Assembly: GCF_001547995.1 (NCBI RefSeq)
Contig: NZ_AP014690.1
Span: 1,236,001-1,300,000, forward strand
Direction of reading: 5' to 3'
Source of the DNA: Asaia bogorensis NBRC 16594
GTDB lineage: Bacteria; Pseudomonadota; Alphaproteobacteria; Acetobacterales; Acetobacteraceae
DNA: 64,000 nt
Shown here: in pieces, positions 16,831 to 25,860 of the stretch
Position numbering within the stretch: position 1 is the first letter of the stretch
How the letters are laid out: each line of letters opens with the position of its first letter
Made by a program: the position numbers and the translations under genes
The notes under the pieces: generated by a model
Told to the model about the DNA's origin: nothing
The model's database searches: none
Seen by the model: the letters and a program-made list of their open reading frames with translations, nothing else

Positions 16831-18432
16831 TCAGAGATAATCTGGCGTCGGGATGCCAAGCAGATAGCCCTGAACTTCCTCGCATCCATACGAGTCGAGG
16901 AAGGCCATCTGACGCTCTGTTTCCACGCCTTTCGCGCAGCAGGAGATGCCGAGCCGCCGGGCCATCTGGATTGTCTGCCCCATGACTTCATTGACCCGGC
17001 GATCGTCGTTGAGGCGGAGCATGAATGAGCGGTCGAACTTGATCTGATCAACCGGAAAATTCGCCAGCCTTTCGAGCGAGGAATAGCCTGCGCCGAAATC
17101 GTCAAGAGCGACATGCACACCGAGAGCCCTCAACCGGGAAAGCTCCTGATAGGCGATGTCACGCGGACCGAAGGAACGCTTTTCGGAGAGCTCGATCTGC
17201 AGACGTTCGGGAGGGAGGCCTGTTTCCTGTAGGATGCCTTCCACCATGCCCGAGAGGAGGCGGCGTGCCAGCCATGTCGGGGAAATATTGACGCATACGC
17301 GGAGCGGGTGGCTCCAGGATGCCGCTGCCTCGCAGGCCTTCTTCAGGCTCCACTGATCAATCTTTTCGATCATGCCGCCGTTTTCGGCGCATTGGATGAA
17401 AATATCGGGTGGAATCTGACCGACGCCAGGGCGCTCCCAACGCAGCAGCGCTTCGAGCGCCACAACGGTCTGGCTGCCAGGGGCGATGATCGGCATCCAG
17501 TTCAGGGAGAGTTCGCCGCGTTCCACGGCCTGCATCAGATCACGTTCAAGGCCAGACGATCCGATGAGCGCCGCCGTGCCGGACAATGTCGCACGTCTCT
17601 CATGGGCGCCACCGTTCTGACGAATGTCATTCACAGCGGCATCGACTGCCTGCAACAGGGCAGCAGCATTGTCGCCATCATCGGGGAAAAGTGCCCACCC
17701 AATCGAGAACGACGGCTGAATCTCCCCTCGGTCAATCAGGATCTCCGGAGAAAGGGCCTGACGGATATTGGCGATAAGCGTACGTGTCGTGACGAGCGAC
17801 AGGCCGGGCGGCGAAACGACAAGGATATTGCCACCCCCTGCATAGGCCAGATAGGCCTGTGCAGGCAGAATGGCCTGGATGCGCGTAATGCTTTCGTCGA
17901 TGACCCGGTTGGAGGTCTCCCAGCCATAGCGCAGATTCAGGGCGTTGAGATGATCGAGATCGATCTCCAGTACCGAGAAGCTGGTTTTACGGCTTTCACC
18001 GGATGTGGTGTCGATCAGCCTGCCGATATGCGCAGCACAGAGGCGGCGGTCAGGCAGGTCGCGGCGACGCGTCTGCAAAGGCTGGTTGAGAAGGATTGTT
18101 CTTGCACAGACAGCCAGATAGGGGGCAAGCTCACGGAGTTCTGTTTCGGATCCCGAAAGCGGAATATGGGCCAGAAGCGCGAGATCATTCTCAAGCGCGA
18201 TACCTATATCGATCGATGTGTCGGTTCTTTTCAGATAGAGCGAGTCCGTAGCGTTGCAGACGGCCCTGACACACTCAGCCGTAATCTCGGAGGCGATACC
18301 GTCGTCGCGGGCAATCTCGATCAGGTCTCCGGCCCTGTCGAAACCACATATGCAGGCAGACGATGCGCCCAGCAGCCTGCGCGCGATTTCAAGTATCGCG
18401 AGGTGTGGTTCGGGCTGATGGATCGATGACAT
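16831..18432 (-). CDS. Degenerate GGDEF plus EAL domain protein
   Basis: The 533-residue protein has an N-terminal sensor-like region (about 1-135), a GGDEF domain and an EAL domain. The GGDEF signature is GGGNI (about 199-203), so cyclase activity is unlikely. The EAL domain keeps EALLRW (326), NIS (382), DDFGAGYSSL (444) and IKFDRS, but ExTE is ELSE and EGVE is KGVE. The Lys codon is AAA at 16930-16932. That Glu is a metal-site residue in studied EAL phosphodiesterases, so hydrolysis may be lost or altered. It may serve as a c-di-GMP receptor. No membrane segment is evident. The ATG at 18432 follows AGAGAGG; the longer frame to 18489 lacks this support. Confidence 0.88.
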   Translation of the reverse strand: MSSIHQPEPHLAILEIARRLLGASSACICGFDRAGDLIEIARDDGIASEITAECVRAVCNATDSLYLKRTDTSIDIGIALENDLALLAHIPLSGSETELRELAPYLAVCARTILLNQPLQTRRRDLPDRRLCAAHIGRLIDTTSGESRKTSFSVLEIDLDHLNALNLRYGWETSNRVIDESITRIQAILPAQAYLAYAGGGNILVVSPPGLSLVTTRTLIANIRQALSPEILIDRGEIQPSFSIGWALFPDDGDNAAALLQAVDAAVNDIRQNGGAHERRATLSGTAALIGSSGLERDLMQAVERGELSLNWMPIIAPGSQTVVALEALLRWERPGVGQIPPDIFIQCAENGGMIEKIDQWSLKKACEAAASWSHPLRVCVNISPTWLARRLLSGMVEGILQETGLPPERLQIELSEKRSFGPRDIAYQELSRLRALGVHVALDDFGAGYSSLERLANFPVDQIKFDRSFMLRLNDDRRVNEVMGQTIQMARRLGISCCAKGVETERQMAFLDSYGCEEVQGYLLGIPTPDYL

Positions 18433-18574
18433 GTCGCCTCTCTCTGACGGGATAATGCAGGTTATGAAAGACAATGACGATTTGGGCAAGTCTGGTCTTG
18501 TTCAATAGTCAAAACGAATTCAGTAACATGTCAAAAGATTAAACAAGTATTTCGACGGGTGACTAGTATTGTCA

Positions 18575-20677
18575 TTATCCGGCTCGATTTATCCTGTTCG
18601 GATCATCTCGGTCGAATATCCGGAGAAGTGCCTGTAATTCTGTGCCCATTTTGCAGGACTCAGATAATTTATATGTGATCGCCTTGGTTTCGCGATGTGC
18701 TTCGTTAAGGAGTGACTCTGCATCGACCCCTTCGGTCAGCCTTAAGAGGGGTAGTCCTGACTGCCTGTTGCCCGTCAGATCGCCACCGCCGCGCAATCTG
18801 AAGTCGCGTTCAGCGATGATGAATCCGTCCTCCGTTTCCCGCAGCAGGGCGAGGCGTTCCTTGCCTGTGGCACCGGTTGCGCCGTCATCATAGATCAGCA
18901 GACAGAACGACGCTGCTGCACCACGCCCGACGCGGCCGCGCAACTGGTGTAGCTGGGCAAGCCCGAACCGTTCGGCGTGTTCGATCACCATGACAGAGGC
19001 ATTGGGGATATCGACACCGACCTCGATAACCGTCGTCGCGACAAGCAGCCGCGTCTCACCCAGCCGGAAACGGTCGAGCTCGGCCTGTCTCTGAGAGATT
19101 TCCTGCCGCCCATGAGCCAGTCCAACAGGTGTAGTCAGGCGTTGCGAAAGGTCGGCCCATCGTGCTTCGGCTGCAGCCACGTCGAGCACCTCGCTCTCTT
19201 CAACAAGCGGGCAAACCCAGAAAACCTGTGCCCCTCGTTCGACAATGCGCCTGATCCCGCCGATGACCTCATCAAGCGTTGAGAGGGGATGCAGCGATGT
19301 CTGGATGGGTTTACGACCGGGCGGTTTCTGATCCAGCCGGCTCACGCTGAGATCCCCCCATTGAGTAAGAAGCAACGTGCGCGGGATGGGGGTCGCCGTC
19401 ATGACCAGAATATCGGTGCAGTCACCCTTTCCACCCAGCATGGCACGCTGCTGCACGCCAAAGCGATGTTGCTCGTCGATGACGGCAAGACCCAGATCGT
19501 GAAACACCACAGCTTCCTGAAACAGGGCATGGGTGCCTATGACGAGCCGTGCCGTGCCGTCGGCGATGGCCTTGAGCGCAAGGGCGCGCGCCTTTCCCTT
19601 CACGCTGCCGGACAGATAGACGCAGGGTACGCCAGAAAGGCGCGACAGGGTCTCATAATGCTGGCTGGCCAGAATCTCGGTTGGGGCCATGAGGGCGGCC
19701 TGCGCTCCAGCTTCCACGGCACGAAGCATGGCCATCAGCGCCACGAGCGTCTTGCCTGCGCCAACGTCGCCTTGCAGCAGGCGCATCATGGGCACAGGTG
19801 CGGCCATATCTGCGTCGATTTCGGCCAAAGCCCGGTTCTGCGCGCCGGTCATGACATGGCCGAACCGGGCCAGAGCAGCCTCGCGCAGGGTACCGTCACC
19901 TTTCAGAGCGCGACCGGGCAGGATGCGTGCCTCCTGACGCGCGAGCGCGAGGGAAAGCTGATCGGCCAGACATTCATCGAATGCTAGCCGTTCGCGCGCC
20001 ATCAGGGCCAGGCGAGACCAGTGACGGTCTGGCTCGACTTTGGGGCGGTGCAGAATTTCGAGCGCCTCGTGAAAGGGCGGCCAGTCATGACGCGCCAATG
20101 CTTCCGTGGGTATCCATTCCGGCAAAGGCGGCAGAAGATCGAGCGCCTTGTGCATGGCGCGACGCATGACGGACGGAAACAGACCAGCGGTCAGCGGCCA
20201 GACCGGGTCGATGGCGGGGATTGTGTCATGGCGCAGCCAGTTCACCATGTAATCCGGATGCGGCATCGTAAGCGACAGACCGTAGCGCTCAAGCTTGCCC
20301 GAGACGGCGAGTTCATCACCCGGTGCAACGGAGCGGACGAACGCCTGATGAAAGAACAGAATCTCCACCTCATCAGTGTCATCGGTCGCACGGATGCGAA
20401 AGGGCTGGCGGGCGCGGCTGGGCTGGACGATGTCGAGCACACGCAGCCGGGCGGTCAGGGTTGCGCCGGGCATGAGCTGCTCACGGGCCTCACGCAGGGT
20501 CATGATCGTGCGTCGGTCGACGTAGCTGCTTGGCAGGGTGAAAAGAAGGTCCATAACCCTGTTGCCACCGGCAACCTTGCGCAGCAGCCCGTCATAACGG
20601 GGGCCGATGCCGGGCAGGGTGGCGAGGGGCGCCAGAAGCAGGGTGATCGGCGATAGCTCTGGAGACATGACCTTCAT
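18575..20677 (-). CDS. recG: ATP-dependent DNA helicase RecG
   Basis: RecG remodels stalled forks and branched DNA. The 700-residue protein has an N-terminal wedge/OB-fold region (LPGIGPRYDGLLRK near residue 20, ATLTARLRVLDI). The helicase core follows with Walker A LQGDVGAGKTLVAL, LMAPTEILASQHY, DEQHRFGVQQR in place of DEAD, TATPIPRTL, IEVGVDIPNASVMVIEHAERFGLAQLHQLRGRVGRG and the TRG-like C-terminus. Length is normal. An in-frame ATG three codons in is an alternative start. It is divergent from mfd, with only 118 bp between them. In many alphaproteobacteria sdhE lies in this gap, but there is no room for it here. Confidence 0.95.
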   Translation of the reverse strand: MKVMSPELSPITLLLAPLATLPGIGPRYDGLLRKVAGGNRVMDLLFTLPSSYVDRRTIMTLREAREQLMPGATLTARLRVLDIVQPSRARQPFRIRATDDTDEVEILFFHQAFVRSVAPGDELAVSGKLERYGLSLTMPHPDYMVNWLRHDTIPAIDPVWPLTAGLFPSVMRRAMHKALDLLPPLPEWIPTEALARHDWPPFHEALEILHRPKVEPDRHWSRLALMARERLAFDECLADQLSLALARQEARILPGRALKGDGTLREAALARFGHVMTGAQNRALAEIDADMAAPVPMMRLLQGDVGAGKTLVALMAMLRAVEAGAQAALMAPTEILASQHYETLSRLSGVPCVYLSGSVKGKARALALKAIADGTARLVIGTHALFQEAVVFHDLGLAVIDEQHRFGVQQRAMLGGKGDCTDILVMTATPIPRTLLLTQWGDLSVSRLDQKPPGRKPIQTSLHPLSTLDEVIGGIRRIVERGAQVFWVCPLVEESEVLDVAAAEARWADLSQRLTTPVGLAHGRQEISQRQAELDRFRLGETRLLVATTVIEVGVDIPNASVMVIEHAERFGLAQLHQLRGRVGRGAAASFCLLIYDDGATGATGKERLALLRETEDGFIIAERDFRLRGGGDLTGNRQSGLPLLRLTEGVDAESLLNEAHRETKAITYKLSESCKMGTELQALLRIFDRDDPNRINRAG

Positions 20678-20727
20678 GGAACATGGGCTGACATCGGAAG
20701 TTTCACAGGCTATAGGATAGAACCGTC

Positions 20728-20799
20728 ATGGAACAAAACGAAACCATCGCCTGGCAGCACGCCTGCATTGTGGCGCGCGTGCTTTGGATTTCTGTATGA
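20728..20799 (+). CDS. Possible 23-residue leader ORF coupled to mfd
   Basis: An ATG at 20728 opens a 23-codon frame starting MEQNETIAWQ and ending LWISV. Its stop TGA overlaps the ATG of mfd as ATGA (20796-20799). AGGA lies 12 bases before its start, while mfd itself has no clear Shine-Dalgarno sequence. Translation of the small ORF could therefore deliver ribosomes to mfd. I do not recognise the peptide. It may be a chance ORF. Confidence 0.35.
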   Translation: MEQNETIAWQHACIVARVLWISV

Positions 20800-23700
20800 C
20801 CGATACCCCCGACCGGCCGACCCTCTGGGGCGTGCCGGAGGCCTATACGGCCTTTCTCCTGCGTCGCCGCCTGAGCGAGCATGACGGCCCGCTTATCCAT
20901 GTGGCGCGCGACGATGCCGCTGTCGCCGCGCTGGCTGACATGCTGGCCTATGTCGAGCCCGGCGTGAGCATATTACGCTTCCCCGCCTGGGATTGCCTTC
21001 CCTATGACCGTGTCTCGCCCAATCCGGCCCTGACAGCGGAGCGTGCCGCTACGCTGACGCGTCTGCTGGAACCCGCAGGGGCGACGCGGCGCATCGTGCT
21101 GACCACGGTTCATGCCCTTGTCCAGCGCGTGCCGCCACGCGATGCGTTCCGCAACCAGGCCATTTCCGTGAAGAAGGGCGAGGCCCTCGATCAGGCCATG
21201 CTGATCGATCTTCTGGTGGCGAGCGGCTACACGCGCACCGATACGGTGATGGAGGCCGGTGAGTTTGCCACACGCGGGGGCATTTTCGATCTGTTCCCCG
21301 CCGGCGAGAGCGAGCCAATACGCCTCGATCTGTTCGGCGATGAGGTCGATCATATCAGGCGCTTTGATGTGTCGAGCCAGCGCTCGACCGACACACTGGA
21401 CGCTTTCAACCTCCGCCCCGTCTCCGAATATGCGTTGAGCCCCGAGGCCATAAGCCGCTTCCGCTCCGCCTGGCGCGATCTTTTCGGGCCATCCTCAGCT
21501 TCGGATGTGCTGTACGAAAACGTTTCCGAGGGAAGGCGTTTTCCGGGCCTCGAACACTACATTCCGCTTTTCCATGAGCATATGGATACGCTGGTCGATT
21601 ATCTGCCCGATGCATCGATCAGCATGGACCATCAGGTGCCGGATATTCTCTCGGCCCGTCTGGAAATGATCGCCGATCACTTCGAGGCCAGGAAGGCTCC
21701 CGCGCGTGAGGGAGAGGCCATCTATCGGGCATTGCCCTCGCACCTGCTCTATCTCAATCGTTCGGGCTGGGATGCCATGTTGGCCCGTGTGCCCAGCATT
21801 GCCCTCAATCCTTTTGCCAAGCCCGATACGGTTCAGGGCATGGATGCCGGGGGCAGGCCGGGGCCCATTTTCGTCCGTGGCAAGGATGGTACGCGTGAAG
21901 GGGCTTTCGATGCCCTGCGGACACAGCTTGAGGCATGGGAGAAAGCCGGACGGCGCTGCTACGTGACGGCATGGACCAAGGGCTCTCGTGAGCGCATTGC
22001 CTCGCTGCTGAAGGAGCACAAATTTACCACCGAGTCCCACGATAGCTGGGCTTCGGCAGCGGGGATCTCGCCGGGAAAGGTCGGGCTCATTGTGCTCGGG
22101 CTTGAACGTGGCTTTGTGGCGGACCGCATGGCGTTCATCTCCGAGCAGGACCTGCTGGGTGAGCGGATCGCCCGTCCGCCCCGTCGCAAGCGCCGGGCTG
22201 AGCAGTTTATTACCGAGGCGTCTGAAATTGCCGAAGGTGATCTGGTCGTCCACGCTGATTACGGCATCGGGCGCTATGAGGGGCTGGAAACGGTCAGTGA
22301 TGGCGTGGCCCCGCATGATTGCTTGCGTCTGCTCTATGACGGGGCGCAGAAGCTTTTCCTGCCGGTTGAGAATATCGAGCTTCTGAGCCGCTTCGGTTCG
22401 GAGCAGGGCGGTGTGGCGCTGGACAAGCTGGGCGGTCAGGCCTGGCAAGCCCGCAAGGCCAAGATGAAGCAGCGCATTCGCGACATGGCGGGCGAGCTGA
22501 TACGCACCGCCGCGGGTCGCGCCATGAAGGAAGCGCCGTCGCTCATACCTGCCGAAGGGATGTGGGACGAGTTCTGTGCCCGCTTCCCCTTTGTCGAGAC
22601 CGAGGACCAGTCACGCGCCATTGCCGATGTGCTGGAGGACCTGACCTCCGGGCGCCCCATGGACCGTCTCGTCTGTGGCGATGTCGGCTTCGGCAAGACG
22701 GAGGTGGCCCTGCGTGCGGCTTTCGTGGCGGCGTTGTCGGGTGTGCAGGTGGCCGTGGTCGTTCCCACCACGCTGCTGGCGCGACAGCATTTCCGCAGTT
22801 TCTCGACCCGGTTCGAGGGCTTCCCTGTCCGTATTGCCCAGCTGTCCCGCCTCGTGACAGCCAAGGAGGCTGCCGAGACGCGGCGTGCGCTGGAAGAAGG
22901 GCAGGTCGATATTGTGGTCGGTACGCATGCGCTGATCGCCAAATCGGTCAATTTTGCCAATCTGGGCCTGCTGATCATTGATGAGGAGCAGCATTTTGGC
23001 GTGGCGCACAAGGAGCGCCTCAAGTCCATGCGCGAGGATGTGCATGTGCTTACACTCTCCGCCACGCCCCTCCCGCGCACCTTGCAGCTCTCGCTAACAG
23101 GCGTGCGCGAGATGAGCCTCATTGCCACGCCGCCAACGGACCGGCTTGCCGTACGGACCTTCATCACACCGTTTGACAGTGTGATGATCCGCGAGGCGAT
23201 CCAGCGTGAGCGTTTTCGTGGCGGGCAGGTTTTCTGCGTCGTGCCGCGTATCGAGGATATGGACCGCATGGCGGACCGCCTGCGTGACATCGTGCCCGAT
23301 GCCAAAACCGTTCAGGCGCATGGTCGTCTGACCCCGGCAGAACTCGAGCGCGTCATGACGGAATTTTCCGACGGGCGCTACGATATCCTGCTCTCCACCA
23401 ATATTGTGGAAAGCGGTCTGGACATGCCTGCGGTGAATACGCTGATCATCCATCGCGCCGACATGTTCGGCCTGGGTCAGCTCTACCAGCTTCGCGGGCG
23501 CGTGGGGCGCGGCAAGCAGCGCGGCTATGCCTATCTCACCTGGCCGCAGAGCCATCGTCTTTCTCCGGCTTCCGAAAAGCGTCTCGAAATCATGCAGACG
23601 CTCGACACGCTCGGGGCGGGATTCACCCTGGCGTCTCATGACCTGGATCTGCGCGGCGCGGGGAATCTGCTGGGTGATGAGCAGTCGGGTCATATCAAGG

Positions 23701-24251
23701 AGGTCGGGATCGAGCTCTACCAGCAGATGCTGGAAGATGCCGTCACCACCATGCGCCTGCAGAAGGATCAGAAACGCGCTGAGGACAAGGACTGGACGCC
23801 CAACATCATTCTGGGTTTGCCCGTGCTTATCCCCGAAACCTATGTGCGCGATCTTCCTGTTCGGCTGGGCCTTTACCGCCGTATCGCCGGGTTGGAAGGC
23901 GAAGCGGAGCTCGACGCAATGCGCGCCGAGCTGGTCGATCGTTTTGGTTCGCTGCCGCAGGAAGTGGAGAACCTGCTTGATGTGGTTGTCATCAAGCGTC
24001 TGTGCAGTGCGGCTGGCGTGGATCGGCTTGAGGCCGGCCCCAAGGGCATGGTCATCCAGTTCCGTAACCGGAAGTTCCGCAACCCGATGGGGCTGCTGAA
24101 ATGGGTGGAACGACACAAGGATCAGGGCGTGAAGCTGCGTCCCGACCAGAAGCTTGCTGTCGTGCGCGAAATGACCAACGCGCAGAGAATTACCATGGCC
24201 CGCAAGGTAATGGGGGCGTTGAAGAAGCTGGCTGACAAGGCTGACGCCTGA
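20796..24251 (+). CDS. mfd: Transcription-repair coupling factor
   Basis: Mfd removes RNA polymerase stalled at lesions and recruits UvrA. The protein is about 1151 residues, normal for the family. The N-terminal UvrB-like module contains RFPAWDCLPYDRVSPN and TRGGIFDLFPAG. The RNA-polymerase interaction domain has EGDLVVHADYGIGRYEGLE. The translocase has Walker A GDVGFGKTEVAL (Lys near 634), DEEQHFGVAHKERLK, TLSATPLPRTLQLSL and LYQLRGRVGRG. The C-terminal domain has GLPVLIPETYVRD. The ATG at 20796 begins MTDTPDRPTLWG, and a TTG four codons earlier is also open. A short upstream ORF overlaps the start. Confidence 0.95.
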   Translation: MTDTPDRPTLWGVPEAYTAFLLRRRLSEHDGPLIHVARDDAAVAALADMLAYVEPGVSILRFPAWDCLPYDRVSPNPALTAERAATLTRLLEPAGATRRIVLTTVHALVQRVPPRDAFRNQAISVKKGEALDQAMLIDLLVASGYTRTDTVMEAGEFATRGGIFDLFPAGESEPIRLDLFGDEVDHIRRFDVSSQRSTDTLDAFNLRPVSEYALSPEAISRFRSAWRDLFGPSSASDVLYENVSEGRRFPGLEHYIPLFHEHMDTLVDYLPDASISMDHQVPDILSARLEMIADHFEARKAPAREGEAIYRALPSHLLYLNRSGWDAMLARVPSIALNPFAKPDTVQGMDAGGRPGPIFVRGKDGTREGAFDALRTQLEAWEKAGRRCYVTAWTKGSRERIASLLKEHKFTTESHDSWASAAGISPGKVGLIVLGLERGFVADRMAFISEQDLLGERIARPPRRKRRAEQFITEASEIAEGDLVVHADYGIGRYEGLETVSDGVAPHDCLRLLYDGAQKLFLPVENIELLSRFGSEQGGVALDKLGGQAWQARKAKMKQRIRDMAGELIRTAAGRAMKEAPSLIPAEGMWDEFCARFPFVETEDQSRAIADVLEDLTSGRPMDRLVCGDVGFGKTEVALRAAFVAALSGVQVAVVVPTTLLARQHFRSFSTRFEGFPVRIAQLSRLVTAKEAAETRRALEEGQVDIVVGTHALIAKSVNFANLGLLIIDEEQHFGVAHKERLKSMREDVHVLTLSATPLPRTLQLSLTGVREMSLIATPPTDRLAVRTFITPFDSVMIREAIQRERFRGGQVFCVVPRIEDMDRMADRLRDIVPDAKTVQAHGRLTPAELERVMTEFSDGRYDILLSTNIVESGLDMPAVNTLIIHRADMFGLGQLYQLRGRVGRGKQRGYAYLTWPQSHRLSPASEKRLEIMQTLDTLGAGFTLASHDLDLRGAGNLLGDEQSGHIKEVGIELYQQMLEDAVTTMRLQKDQKRAEDKDWTPNIILGLPVLIPETYVRDLPVRLGLYRRIAGLEGEAELDAMRAELVDRFGSLPQEVENLLDVVVIKRLCSAAGVDRLEAGPKGMVIQFRNRKFRNPMGLLKWVERHKDQGVKLRPDQKLAVVREMTNAQRITMARKVMGALKKLADKADA

Positions 24252-24254
24252 GTC

Positions 24255-24341
24255 CTGTTGCGAGGTAACAGCCGCAGAGAATGTTGGGTTCTGGGGGGAA
24301 GGCTCGTCTCTTCCCCTTCTGTCTCACCCCCAGACCGGGGG
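24255..24341. other. Cluster of small hairpins after mfd
   Basis: Three short inverted repeats follow the mfd stop: CTGTT/AACAG near 24255-24271, GGGGAA (24295-24300) with TTCCCC (24311-24316), and CCCCC (24327-24331) with GGGGG (24337-24341). None has a T tract. Together they may end mfd transcription or block read-through into the SDR gene. Confidence 0.35.
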
Positions 24342-24382
24342 ATGCTGAGCGGGGTGGAGGCAACTTAATTTGCTCTGGTTTG

Positions 24383-24398
24383 TTCGATTTGTATCGAA
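24383..24398. promoter_or_regulatory. Small palindrome upstream of SDR gene
   Basis: TTCGAT (24383-24388) and ATCGAA (24393-24398) form a 6-bp inverted repeat with a 4-base spacer, ending 16 bp before the SDR start codon. The local sequence is AT-rich compared with its surroundings. It could be an operator for a dimeric regulator, but no regulator gene is adjacent. Confidence 0.35.
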
Positions 24399-24414
24399 TG
24401 AATGGAGACATATC

Positions 24415-25212
24415 ATGCTTGCACTCGATCTCTCGGGAAAAAAGGCGCTGGTGACCGGTTCGACCGGCGGTATCGGTCTTGCGATTGCAAAGCGTCTGGC
24501 AGAAGCCGGAGCCCATGTGATCGTGAATGGGCGTGGCGAGACACGCACAACTGCGGCCATAGAGGCGGTCCGTCAGGAGGTCAGCGATGCCTCTGTGAGC
24601 GGATTTGCGGGCGACGTGGCGCAGACTGAAATTATCGCCCAGTTGATTGCAGCGCATCCTGAAGTTGATGTGCTGGTCAACAATCTGGGTATTTTCGAGG
24701 AAGTCCCGTTTGCCGAGATCAGCGATGCGGAATGGCAGCGGTTTTTCGATATCAATGTCATGAGCGGGGTACGGCTTTCCCGTGCGTATCTGCCGAAAAT
24801 GGTCGAGCGCAAGGATGGCCGGATTGTCTTTATCTCGAGTGAGTCGGGCCTCAATATTCCGGCAGAGATGATCCATTACGGATTCAGCAAGGCAGCTCAG
24901 ATTGCGATCGCGCGCGGCCTTGCCGAAAGCGTGGCCGGTACCGGGGTGACAATCAACAGCGTGCTGCCGGGCCCCACCCGTACGGAGGGGGTGATGAGCA
25001 TGATCGACAAGGCTGCCGAAAAATCAGGGCGGTCTGCGCAGGAAGTCGAGGCGTCTTTCCTGAAGGAGAACCGGCCGACCACGTTGATCAATCGCCTGGC
25101 CGATCCGCAGGAAGTCGCAAATATGGTGGCCTATATTTGCTCGCCGCTCGCCTCGGCAACGACGGGTGCGGCCCTGCGCGTTGAGGGTGGCCTGCTACGT
25201 CACCCCGGCTGA
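24415..25212 (+). CDS. Short-chain dehydrogenase/reductase
   Basis: This 265-residue NAD(P)-dependent oxidoreductase shows the classical SDR pattern: ALVTGSTGGIGLAIAKRL (TGxxxGxG) near the N-terminus, DVLVNNLGIFEE (NNxG), a catalytic Ser in IVFISSESG, and the catalytic Tyr/Lys pair in YGFSKAAQ. The NGRGETR turn after beta-2 with Arg favours NADP(H), by family rule. The substrate is unknown. The ATG at 24415 is preceded by GGAGA. It stands alone after mfd and overlaps the convergent hypothetical gene by 18 bp. Confidence 0.9.
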   Translation: MLALDLSGKKALVTGSTGGIGLAIAKRLAEAGAHVIVNGRGETRTTAAIEAVRQEVSDASVSGFAGDVAQTEIIAQLIAAHPEVDVLVNNLGIFEEVPFAEISDAEWQRFFDINVMSGVRLSRAYLPKMVERKDGRIVFISSESGLNIPAEMIHYGFSKAAQIAIARGLAESVAGTGVTINSVLPGPTRTEGVMSMIDKAAEKSGRSAQEVEASFLKENRPTTLINRLADPQEVANMVAYICSPLASATTGAALRVEGGLLRHPG

Positions 25213-25860
25213 TCGACCTCGCCGGAGGGGGCGTGTGGGGGGGGCGGGTAATAGCTTGTCGATGAAACGGCTATCACTGGCTCTCCCCGCGATATCGATC
25301 AGGACCCCCGAAAGACTCCCTTCCACGTCGAGTAGTGCGGCAGCGGCATATCCTCCATCGCTGCCGGTGCTGGCGATGAAGCATGGAGTCTCGGATTGCG
25401 GGATCGGAAGCGTGCACGCGAAATGGGCAATTTGTGGAAGATGATCACTCACCCAGTCAAAAGCGGACGGCCCATCATCGACGCGGTCAAGTGCGCCTAG
25501 AGCATCATAGGCCGCCGCCGGAAAAACACCGATGCAAGCTGCATCGATGCTGAACTCCGCCATGAGGACGGTGAAGGCTGGTTTTGTTCCTGACACCTCA
25601 AGCCAGATCAGACTGTTAGTATGAGCGTAAAATGCTTCAGTCTCTTCACCTGCCTCAAACACCCATGGCGTCAAACTCGTGACGTCTGCAGGGAGCGTGA
25701 TCTTGTTCAGGGTATCAGGTCGACTCAGCGGGTCGCCTACGAAAATTCCCCGTCCAGCATCGAGGGGCGGGAAAGCCTGCCATGTGAAAGGTCGCCCTGC
25801 CTCGGTCGCCAGCCATTGTCGTGCAGGCGATAACGTGGGGTATACGCTCATTGTTGGCAT
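25195..25860 (-). CDS. Conserved-looking protein of unknown function
   Basis: The 221-residue soluble protein has no signal peptide or membrane segment. Its C-terminal part, with STGSDGGYAAAALLDVEG followed by VLIDIAG, faintly recalls the DUF4241 family core, but I cannot confirm this. The first half has scattered acidic and aromatic residues without a known motif. Two start codons are possible, ATG at 25860 and ATG at 25851; neither has a strong ribosome site. It is convergent with the SDR gene, overlapping it by 18 bp. Codon use fits its neighbours, which supports it being a real gene. Confidence 0.6.
   Translation of the reverse strand: MPTMSVYPTLSPARQWLATEAGRPFTWQAFPPLDAGRGIFVGDPLSRPDTLNKITLPADVTSLTPWVFEAGEETEAFYAHTNSLIWLEVSGTKPAFTVLMAEFSIDAACIGVFPAAAYDALGALDRVDDGPSAFDWVSDHLPQIAHFACTLPIPQSETPCFIASTGSDGGYAAAALLDVEGSLSGVLIDIAGRASDSRFIDKLLPAPPTRPLRRGRSAGVT

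Noticed and set aside
20678-20795. sdhE between recG and mfd
   Set aside because: Only 118 bp, too short for the roughly 90-residue protein, and no matching sequence.
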